Below, piece by piece: positions 7,466 to 14,900 of a stretch of DNA of 33,122 nucleotides; the stretch's first letter is position 1, and every line of letters starts with the position of its first letter. The DNA comes from Spirochaetaceae bacterium. GTDB taxonomy: Bacteria; Spirochaetota; Spirochaetia; SZUA-6; DRHE01. The notes below the pieces were generated by a model. That model did no database searches and was not told the origin of the DNA. It was given only the letters and a program-made list of their open reading frames with translations. Made by a program: the position numbers and the translations under genes. The stretch spans positions 4,024,026 through 4,057,147 of the forward strand of contig CP070696.1 in NCBI GenBank assembly GCA_020353535.1. The letters are read 5' to 3'.

Positions 7466-8212
7466 TTGTCCGCTATCATACTGTCTCCTCGTGCGACTCA
7501 GAGGATGAATGTCTTTATCAAGAAGGTCGGGAGGGGCATCAACAGGCATCGGATGATCGAAGCGGGCGAAGAGATCCTGATCAGCGTGTCCGGTGGGAAA
7601 GATTCGCTGGCTCTCTGCCTGGCTCTGGCGCAACGAAAAGCCTGGATTCCGATGGACTATAGACTTCGTGGTCTGTTCATCGACTGGCGAGAATACCCCG
7701 CCGGTGCGGAGAATAGAAAACGATTGGCGGCATTCATGGAACGACTGAACATACCCTTTCGAATCGTGGAAGCAAGCATCTATCCGCGTTCCTACGACAA
7801 ACCATTCAACTGCTATATCTGCTCGCGGAACCGTAAGCGGATTCTCTTTCAGGAGGCGCAAGCCTTTGGCATCACCAAGATCGCCGTGGGTCATCATCTG
7901 GACGACATTATCGAAACGACGCTGATGAATCTCTTCTACAAGGGGGAGATCGCCACGATGTTGCCGATTCAAAACTTCTTCGACGGAAAGATAAAGATCA
8001 TCCGGCCGATGTGTGAGGTAGAGGAACGGGAGGTGCTTCGCTTGTTAAACGTATATCCTCTTCCGGTGTTTGACATTCACTGCCCGCGCAAGACGAACCA
8101 TCAGCGCCTGTTCTTCAAAGAGTTGATCAAGCAGGTCAAGCGGGTCAACAAGCACGTCAAGGACAATCTGTACAACGCCCCCGGGCGCATCAACAGGGAT
8201 TATTTACCGTGA
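7466..8212 (+). CDS. TtcA-like tRNA 2-thiocytidine synthetase (PP-loop ATPase)
   Basis: This is a 248-residue PP-loop enzyme. Residues 42-47 are SGGKDS, the ATP-pyrophosphatase loop. C116 and C119 (CYIC) form a CxxC motif and C206 (FDIHCPRK) is a third Cys. Such a set holds the 4Fe-4S cluster in TtcA/TtuA enzymes. GHHLDDIIETTLMNLFYKGE is the typical second conserved block. The enzyme would adenylate a tRNA base and transfer sulfur to it, making 2-thiocytidine at position 32 if it is truly TtcA. The TtcA versus TtuA-like substrate cannot be settled by eye. Start TTG 7466 follows a GGGGT motif. ATG 7505 is a possible later start, but the SD-like AGAGG abuts it with no spacer. Confidence 0.88.
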   Translation: MSAIILSPRATQRMNVFIKKVGRGINRHRMIEAGEEILISVSGGKDSLALCLALAQRKAWIPMDYRLRGLFIDWREYPAGAENRKRLAAFMERLNIPFRIVEASIYPRSYDKPFNCYICSRNRKRILFQEAQAFGITKIAVGHHLDDIIETTLMNLFYKGEIATMLPIQNFFDGKIKIIRPMCEVEEREVLRLLNVYPLPVFDIHCPRKTNHQRLFFKELIKQVKRVNKHVKDNLYNAPGRINRDYLP

Positions 8213-8231
8213 GCCCCTTAAGAGGCCGGTA

Positions 8232-8261
8232 TTGAATCCCCATGGGATCTTGAACTACAGT
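8232..8261 (+). promoter_or_regulatory. Possible promoter before the metallophosphoesterase gene
   Basis: TTGAAT (8232-8237), 18 bases, TACAGT (8256-8261). Each hexamer matches consensus at four of six positions. Transcription would start at about 8268-8270, next to ATG 8270, which lacks a Shine-Dalgarno. This is weak alone, but it repeats the spacing seen at other operon-first genes here. Confidence 0.3.
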
Positions 8262-8269
8262 AGAGCCCA

Positions 8270-9004
8270 ATGAGAATCGCGGTGCTCAGCGACGTGCATG
8301 CGAACAGGGAAGCCCTGCTGGAAGTAGAGCGGGCTCTCCGGGATTTGGCGGTGGAGCGCATCCTCTACCTGGGTGACGCGGTAGGGTATAACGCCGATCC
8401 GGAGCACTGCACATGCCGGCTGGCGGAATTGACGGAACTTGCTGTGCGGGGAAACCACGACAAGACGGTGGCCAATCCGACAAATCTGGATTGGTTCAAC
8501 GAGGTGGCTCGATCGGCGATCCTCTGGACCCGGCAGGCCTTGAGCCCGGGCAGCCTGCAGATCCTCGACTCCCTACCAAAGGGACCGAGGGTTGTACTGG
8601 ACCGTTACCTGCTGTGTCACGGCTCCCCGATGGATGAAGATCTGTACATCACCAGACGGACGGACGTGGATCGCAGCTTTACCTACCTGAAGAGTCGTCT
8701 CGAAGGCATCAGGATCTGTTTCTACGGCCATACCCACATTCCTTATATCATTGAAGAAGACGGCAGGGCTTTGACGCCTCCCGAGCGCTTTCACCTGGAT
8801 CCGGAACGCTTCTACATGATCAATCCGGGTTCTGTCGGACAGCCGAGGGACCGCATTCCTCTGGCTTCTTTCGGTGTGCTCGATGAGGAGGATATGGTAT
8901 ATTACCATTACAGGGTCCCGTTTCCTGTTGAAACGGCTCAACGAAAAATAATTGCCGCCGGGCTTCCCCGAATGCTTGCAGACCGGCTGGCCGCAGGCTG
9001 GTGA
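8270..9004 (+). CDS. Calcineurin-like metallophosphoesterase
   Basis: This 244-residue protein shows all motifs of the metallophosphoesterase fold in order: SDVHAN (residues 7-12), LYLGDAVGYNADP, VRGNHDKT, LCHGSP and FYGHTHIP, which bind two metal ions. NPGSVGQPRD near the C-terminus is typical of YfcE-like and Ser/Thr phosphatase-like subfamilies. It would hydrolyse a phosphodiester or phosphomonoester in the cytoplasm; the substrate is unknown. No Shine-Dalgarno precedes ATG 8270. It follows the TtcA-like gene by 57 nt. The next gene begins 22 nt after its stop. Confidence 0.92.
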   Translation: MRIAVLSDVHANREALLEVERALRDLAVERILYLGDAVGYNADPEHCTCRLAELTELAVRGNHDKTVANPTNLDWFNEVARSAILWTRQALSPGSLQILDSLPKGPRVVLDRYLLCHGSPMDEDLYITRRTDVDRSFTYLKSRLEGIRICFYGHTHIPYIIEEDGRALTPPERFHLDPERFYMINPGSVGQPRDRIPLASFGVLDEEDMVYYHYRVPFPVETAQRKIIAAGLPRMLADRLAAGW

Positions 9005-9026
9005 TGAGGAAGGAGAACGACAAATC

Positions 9027-9470
9027 GTGTCTATGAAGAATCCAAAGGTTATGGAGGAACGAATCCGCAGGGTGAGGGTCTTATTCAAAGAATTGGGATA
9101 CACACTGCACGAGACTGAACGCTCCGAAGAAACCTACTCCGCCGGATTTGAGAATGAGGAGGGGATGCAGGGCGGATTTTTTATAGACAGGAGCAGCCGA
9201 TTCCTGGAAATTGCCTACACCTTCTCCTTCTCCCCCTCGATGGCGGAGTACGTGAAGACCCGCTTGGAAGAAATGTTGAAGATAAGCTATGAGTTCGGCT
9301 GTTACATCAATCTGCAGACGACAAACGAGGAGATCGCCTTTTCCGTTTTCACCAAATTGTACTATACTGGATTGAACTATTACGCATTGAAGGACAGCCT
9401 CAGAGAGTTTGCCCTTTGCGTACAGGCGCTTACCGAGCTGTTGGAGATCACCAGTACGGAGAGCTCCTAA
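9027..9470 (+). CDS. Small unknown protein, possibly YbjN/secretion-chaperone-like fold
   Basis: This is a 147-residue cytoplasmic protein. The layout is one helix (VMEERIRRVRVLFKELGYTL), several strands (SAGFENEEGMQGGFFI, FLEIAYTFSF), an EMLKISYEFG helix, INLQTTNEEIAFSVFTKLYY and a final helix FALCVQALTELLEI. This alternating pattern recalls the YbjN / type III secretion chaperone-like superfamily, which is a low-confidence suggestion. The frame reaches back to 8952 inside the previous gene. GTG 9027 is favoured because AGGAG lies eleven bases upstream; ATG 9033 is the alternative. It is probably co-transcribed with the metallophosphoesterase. Confidence 0.75.
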   Translation: MSMKNPKVMEERIRRVRVLFKELGYTLHETERSEETYSAGFENEEGMQGGFFIDRSSRFLEIAYTFSFSPSMAEYVKTRLEEMLKISYEFGCYINLQTTNEEIAFSVFTKLYYTGLNYYALKDSLREFALCVQALTELLEITSTESS

Positions 9471-9479
9471 AGCCGGGCT

Positions 9480-9767
9480 TCAATAGATTTCAGAGAAAAT
9501 ACTGGTATCTCGAATCCTTCCCGGAACGAAATTTTCCGCAAATTGAAGGGCTTTATGCAGAACGGATTCTCCGTACGTCTTGGAGTTCGAAACAACCGCA
9601 GCTCCGATCTCTGCGAAACGCCAGGAATCCTGGAGATCGACTTCCGCTACCGATATTTTGAATTTGTTCTGGAGACGGCCCTTCACCGACTGGACGATTT
9701 GCCGCTTCTCCTTGATCGAGCCGATATCAGGAAGGTCGAGTACGAAGTGCAGGACTGACACGACCAC
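9480..9767 (-). CDS. DUF503 / YlxP-like protein
   Basis: This 95-residue protein carries the family hallmarks LDLPDIGSIKEKRQIVQSVKG, then KISVAEVDLQDSWRFAEIG and AVVSNSKTYGESVL. DUF503/YlxP proteins are small ferredoxin-like fold proteins often encoded near ribosome-assembly genes such as rbfA; their function is poorly known. Start GTG 9767 has AGGAGG within the end of the upstream gene. GTG 9761 is also possible. It lies three bases after the voltage-sensor gene stop, so the two are co-transcribed. It converges with the small unknown gene ending at 9470. Confidence 0.88.
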   Translation of the reverse strand: MVVSVLHFVLDLPDIGSIKEKRQIVQSVKGRLQNKFKISVAEVDLQDSWRFAEIGAAVVSNSKTYGESVLHKALQFAENFVPGRIRDTSIFSEIY

Positions 9768-9770
9768 AAA

Positions 9771-10952
9771 TCAACTCTCCTCCTCTTCTTCGGGTACTAG
9801 GTGGGAAACTTCCTCAAGATCCAGCTTAAGCAGACTTTCTTGCTGGTTTTGGGTTCGATCTTTCAGAGGCAGGTACTTCTCATTATACAGCTCCGCCAGC
9901 TCGAATACATCGTCGTTTTCGTATCGCTCCGGGATCTTTACCTCGAGATTGTAGTCGGTCTCCTCCAAACCCCTGCGCATGACATGGATGGGATCACTCA
10001 CGGTTATAGCGAAGTGGGGGCTGTAGATCAACAGGTAGGCCAATACGATCAGGACCACAATGATGAAAAACAATACGCTTTCCCGGGCTAGTTGACTAAC
10101 GTAGGGCCGCTGATCGAAGAACAGCTCCAGTTCTTCTTCTGGCAGATAGGTGTAGTCGCCGGGAGCGAAAGTGTTCGCATAGGTTTCGTCGGAGTAGCGG
10201 GAATACACCGTCTGTCCCCGATATTTAACGATCAGGAGATTCGTCTGCGTGTTCTGCAGGGTCTCCAACGCCTGCACAAAAGCTGCTGGATCGTCTGTTT
10301 TCTGCTCCAGGTGATCGGCGATGGCTTCTTGCTGGTCGGAAATAGCCGTATCCAGCCCTCTCAACTGTGTAGAGGAGGAGAAGAGGGTGAAGAACAGCAG
10401 GCACAGCACCAGCACCGTGACGCTGATGGCCGTGATCGATGCCACATGCCTCTGAGCCATCGGGGAGGAAACATTCTTTATTCTTCGGAAGATCTTCACG
10501 ATACGGAGGAATCGGAGAATTCTGGCGATACGGATCGCTTTGATGACCTTTAGCAGGTTCAGTACTCCTCCCAAACCGAGAGCAACCCCCTGGCCGGTCA
10601 AAAGGGTCAGGGCAAACGGCCCGGAGTTGAACATCAACAGGGGAATCGAGGCCAGAAAATCGATCCAGCCCCGTTCCTGAGTGAGATACCGTCCGACCCT
10701 GCCCTCCATGAGGGCGTTGTATAGCCGGATCAGGAATTCGATCGTGAAGAACAGGTCGAAGAAAAAACCCGCCAGCAGCAGCTTGCTCCGTATATCCACA
10801 TTCCATCCAGATAGAACGGCGAAATCTTCAAGAAAGGTTTGCACCAGGACCAGTAAAATGACTGCGATGACCAGGGATTCGAGAACGGATCCGAAGGCTC
10901 TGCCGTTGACACGGCCGGCAGCTGATCGAACTGTTGCGTCGCTTCTGTTCAT
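9771..10952 (-). CDS. Voltage-sensor membrane protein with extracytoplasmic loop and HAMP-like segment
   Basis: This 393-residue membrane protein starts with a four-helix module like the voltage sensor of ion channels. S1 is about 22-42, S2 about 57-79 (FFFDLFFTIEFLIRLY, with the S2 acidic/aromatic pattern), S3 about 95-109 (RGWIDFLASIPLLMF) and S4 about 132-159. In S4 the residues K135, K138, R141, R144, R147, R150, K153 and R156 are spaced exactly every third position. A fifth helix (172-192) follows, then about 98 extracytoplasmic residues (193-290) with no selectivity filter. A sixth helix (292-310) leads to a HAMP-like segment (about 314-362: VSDPIHVMRRGLEE, then DDVFELAELYNEKYLPL) and an acidic tail. 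It looks like a voltage-sensing signalling protein rather than a channel. ATG 10952 has AAGGTG nine bases upstream. Confidence 0.85.
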   Translation of the reverse strand: MNRSDATVRSAAGRVNGRAFGSVLESLVIAVILLVLVQTFLEDFAVLSGWNVDIRSKLLLAGFFFDLFFTIEFLIRLYNALMEGRVGRYLTQERGWIDFLASIPLLMFNSGPFALTLLTGQGVALGLGGVLNLLKVIKAIRIARILRFLRIVKIFRRIKNVSSPMAQRHVASITAISVTVLVLCLLFFTLFSSSTQLRGLDTAISDQQEAIADHLEQKTDDPAAFVQALETLQNTQTNLLIVKYRGQTVYSRYSDETYANTFAPGDYTYLPEEELELFFDQRPYVSQLARESVLFFIIVVLIVLAYLLIYSPHFAITVSDPIHVMRRGLEETDYNLEVKIPERYENDDVFELAELYNEKYLPLKDRTQNQQESLLKLDLEEVSHLVPEEEEES

Positions 10953-10964
10953 TATATATTCACC

Positions 10965-11894
10965 TTACCATCCGCTCTCCGAGGCGATCTTGTAAAACTC
11001 ATCGAGCATCTTAATATCAAAGCCGTAGTACTTGTAATTACGACGGGTAATACTGAACCAGCTTCGATCCGGCGTATTAGCCCCTCGATCGAGCCTAGAG
11101 ATCGGTTTGTAATTCTTGGCCCGGGAAGAAAAGATGGCGGCGATGCGAGCCGTTGCATCGATCTGCTTGTCCTCCTCGAATGACACGTTGCTGAACAGCC
11201 CGCCCCGCAGAAGTTCCGGCGGAAGGACCTGCAATTGTGCTTTCATGCTGTCGAGGGCGTTGGCGGCGAACTGGGGCTGCACCAGCACCGTCTCCATGCT
11301 CTCACCTGTACCGCCCCTACCTTCTGTGAACAGCTGGATGCTCGGACGCAGCAACAGGGTGATGTGGATCATATGCCTGATATCCTCGATCTCGAGGCGC
11401 AGCCGTTGAACCTTGGTGAGCTCGAAATGAACATACTGCCGATCTTTAAAAGCTTTTTCCAGGTACTGACCAACAAAACCGGAGACGATAGCGGTCAGGG
11501 GACCAGCCAGAGCTTTGCGAGCCTCCGGTTTCACCAGCAGCCGCTGGCACAGCTCCAACATCTTCTGCCTGCAGTTTTCCTCCGGAACTCTGCGAGGTTG
11601 GATCTCGGAAATAAAGGAAAAGGAGATCCTCTGCTGGATCAATTCCTCCAGCTGAGGCTTCAGCACCTTGTCGGTTTCCTGAATCAAAGCGGTGTAGAGA
11701 AGCTTCAGGATCTCGTTCCAAGGTTTGCCAGGGAAAAACTGTGGAGAGGTGAGGGTAGGGACCAGGCTTTGGGCATTTGTCTTCAGGAATTGGAGGATCT
11801 GCTCCTCTTTTTGAAGCGGATTCAAGTTGTTCAATGCCGGATTTACCAGCAGGTGATTCACAAAGGCTGCTGCCCGGGCCAGGGATGGGTCCAT
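10965..11894 (-). CDS. Unknown protein, first gene of the voltage-sensor operon
   Basis: This is a 309-residue soluble, mostly helical protein with no signal peptide or membrane helix. It contains an amphipathic N-terminal half (FVNHLLVNPALNNLNPLQKE) and a central region LRLEIEDIRHMIHITLLLRP. The C-terminal 60 residues are rich in basic and aromatic residues (SWFSITRRNYKYYGFDIKML). I do not recognise the family. The stop is 12 nt before the voltage-sensor gene, so the proteins may act together. ATG 11894 lacks a close Shine-Dalgarno (GGGAGGGA lies far upstream). A GAGAAT hexamer five bases before the ATG could act as a -10 element of a leaderless message, but a matching -35 is not clear. Confidence 0.8.
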   Translation of the reverse strand: MDPSLARAAAFVNHLLVNPALNNLNPLQKEEQILQFLKTNAQSLVPTLTSPQFFPGKPWNEILKLLYTALIQETDKVLKPQLEELIQQRISFSFISEIQPRRVPEENCRQKMLELCQRLLVKPEARKALAGPLTAIVSGFVGQYLEKAFKDRQYVHFELTKVQRLRLEIEDIRHMIHITLLLRPSIQLFTEGRGGTGESMETVLVQPQFAANALDSMKAQLQVLPPELLRGGLFSNVSFEEDKQIDATARIAAIFSSRAKNYKPISRLDRGANTPDRSWFSITRRNYKYYGFDIKMLDEFYKIASESGW

Positions 11895-11942
11895 CTTCTC
11901 TATTCTCGGTTGCCCTTTCTATTCCCTCCCAATGTTTTTTTT

Positions 11943-11970
11943 GCCCGTAGATTGTGATACGTTTACGGGC
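11943..11970. repeat. Short perfect inverted repeat before the SprA-like gene
   Basis: GCCCGTA (11943-11949) and TACGGGC (11964-11970) are perfect complements separated by 14 bases. The right arm ends exactly at the GTG proposed as start of the giant protein. It could be an operator for a dimeric regulator or an RNA hairpin masking the start. Confidence 0.55.
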
Positions 11971-14900
11971 GTGAGGACTATTCTCTTATCCTGCCTGCTT
12001 TTAGCTCTTGTGTCGAATTATACACCATATGCTCAAGACGGGATAAGTCCCGGTTCGCAGGATGTGGAGCCGGCGGGTGCCGATCCCGCTGCGGACGAGA
12101 ATCCTGATAGTGGGACGGAGGATCTTGGGATTACCGAAATCGAGGCTCCGGAAGCCCTGTTTGCTGTGGATATCGGCGATGCCGAGGTGGATTTCTTTTT
12201 GGAAGGAACCTGGCGGGCATCCGTTTTCGGATCCTTCGGCGTATTGATCGGTCCCGACGGTCAAGCAATCTCCTCACCGTTCCCGGGTCTGGACAGCGGT
12301 CGCTTTTTCCGGCAGATGCCCGATCTGACCTTCTCCGTGTGGCTTCTCAATCGCTTCTTTATCGAAGCCTCGGTTATCGGGGATTTCCTCGAACAGGGCT
12401 ACGACTACTTTGATCAGAACTACATCCTCATGGGGTACATAGGCGCCGAGGGGGAGTTTCTCAAACGCGTCCTCATCGGCAGTAAAAATATAGGTATCGA
12501 TCCCTTCCCCTTTGTCGACGTGCCCGAATCCGGGCGCTCCTCCCTCGGGGTCGAAGCCCTTCTCGGTACAGGGATGAGCGAGCACCAGCTGCTGTTGCGC
12601 TACGACAACAACGAGCCGGCCAGCCTGACCTTCATCGGCCGCAACCTGGTAGCCGAACAGGTGATCGCTCTGGATGAATACCTCCGCGGGCGCTTCTTCA
12701 AACTTCCGGATGCGAATGTGGGCAGCTTGGAGGTCTACCTGGAGGATCCGGACGGGGATTTCACTACCCAGGATTGGGCGGACAAGAAAAACTACCGTGC
12801 AGCTACGGTAGATGATGCGGTGATTGACAGCCTGAACGGTACGGTATTTCTCAAAGAGCCGGCACAGGGAAGCGTGCTGGTTTATTACAGGAAAGGAGCC
12901 GCGGAGATCGGTGATGCCACTCTTGGTGGTGGAGCATTGGCGGGGGAGGATCAGGATCTTGTTGATGATGATAAAATCGATCTTGCTCAGCCGGCGCAAC
13001 AGTTTCGGTGGGATGTTGTTGTTAATTATCTGGGTCAGGATTTGACGGACCGGCAAGTCGAGTACACACCGTCCGGAACTCCCTCGGGGAAATACTACCT
13101 GCGCCTCTACAAACCCGGCGAGTTCTCCCCCTTCGAGATCCTCGCCGGCTACGCACTGGAAGGTTTGGTGCCGGAGGATCTTTCCGGACTACGTGTTTCG
13201 ATTGTGCGAAAGGGCAACTGGAACGCGGCACCGTCCACCGCCGTGGCCTTCCGCCTCACTCCGGGTGCGGATTTCCTCCAGGCATATTATAAGCCGGATC
13301 CCGGCCTGCGCACTAATTTTCGAAACCTCTACCCCTTTCTCGACGCCACAAAACCTTCGCCGCCCTTCGATCAGGACAACCTCCTGTACGGCCCTCTGGC
13401 CGACGTGAAACCCGGTTATCTGGACTATGAGATACTGGTGAGTGAGCTCACCCCGGTAAGTCAGTATCAAATCGGCGGTGATGTGGTGCCGGGATCCGTG
13501 CAGATCCTGCGCAACGGACTCGCAGAAAACCGCTTTGAAGTGGACTATGCAAGCGGTGCCATAACCTTTCTGACCGAGATCGCCCCCGATGACCGGCTGG
13601 TTGTGAGTTTTCGCCGCCAGTCCGCTCTGGCGAACAACGGGGATATCCTCTTTGCCTGGGGCAACACCATCACCTTCAGCGAGGCTTTGAATCTGCAGCT
13701 GGCTACGGGCGTGCGCTGGAACTTCCTCCCCGGCTCCTACACGGAGGAGGCCTACTCCCGTACTGGAAGCGTGGTGCTGTCCGCCGGTGTTGACGGCACA
13801 TTCGGACCGCTGAGCTACGAGGCCTCCCTCGGGGGAGCTTATACAAATCCGGATACGACGGGGGTGATGCGCCTCCTCGGGATGGAAACGACGGGGATCG
13901 AAGTTTTCCTCTCCGAAAATACAGCCTATCCCGCCTCTCCTCCTGAAGATGACGATCCGATCGATCCCTTGCCCCTCCTCACCCATGCCGCTCGGGGGAA
14001 GCTGTTCTACAAGGATTACCGATCCTACGGATTGTTCGATACCTCGACCCTGATGTCCTATACCTGGGATCCACCGGCAGAGCAGAAGTTCCCCTATGAC
14101 CAGATGTACTCGAAAATCGGTCCGTATGTTGCAGCGGGGAGCTCAGAAGGCACCTCCTCAGGGGAGAGTCTGGTGCTCGATTTCGATATCGCTGCCAGCG
14201 AATGGATCGGTGTTCAAATACCTGCCAGCTACGCAGGCACTGTTGTCGATCTGTCAGGCTCCCAGGGAGTTACCGTATCTTTCCGGGCTATCGATGTCAG
14301 TCCAGGGAGCGACTTTAATGTGTATCTGCAGCTCGGCGATATCGGGGAAGACCTGGATGAAGACGGAGTTCTGGATGAGGAGTCATCGCCGAGCGCCGCC
14401 GGTTTTTTATTCGATGACGACAGCGGTGTGGACTTGAAAGTGGGCAGCGGTCCGAAGAACCAGGGAAACAACCGCCTGGACAGCGAGGACATCGACGGAA
14501 ATGGTTTTCTCGACGACGATCCGACGTCGAATCCCAACATCCTTACCTTGACCGTGGTCAGCAATATTACCACAGACACGAATTGGACCACCTTTTCCTA
14601 CACCTTCCAGGAAGATAAAAAGCGAAAACTCTCTCGAGTCCGCAGCCTGCGGCTGATCGTCGACGGCACGAATGCGTCAACGGCACGGGTGCTGGTGGAC
14701 GAGATTTCGCTGGCGGGAAGCCGCTTTTTCGCCGGCTGGTATAGACCGTTGCCCTTACCTCCTCACGTGGAGCGCACCGACGACGTGACCGTTCGGGAGC
14801 TCGATGAACGGACAGCGGCCTCTCCGCCATCCGAACGGCTGGAAGACGCTTATTCCTTCGTCGATGAGGTGTTTCACCCCTTCGGGGAAAAGCAGAAAGT

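Noticed and set aside
12274..13056. 260-codon open frame on the minus strand inside the giant outer-membrane gene
   Set aside because: It lacks recognisable motifs, and the plus frame has a signal peptide, SprA-like motifs and a barrel end. It is a shadow frame in GC-rich coding DNA.
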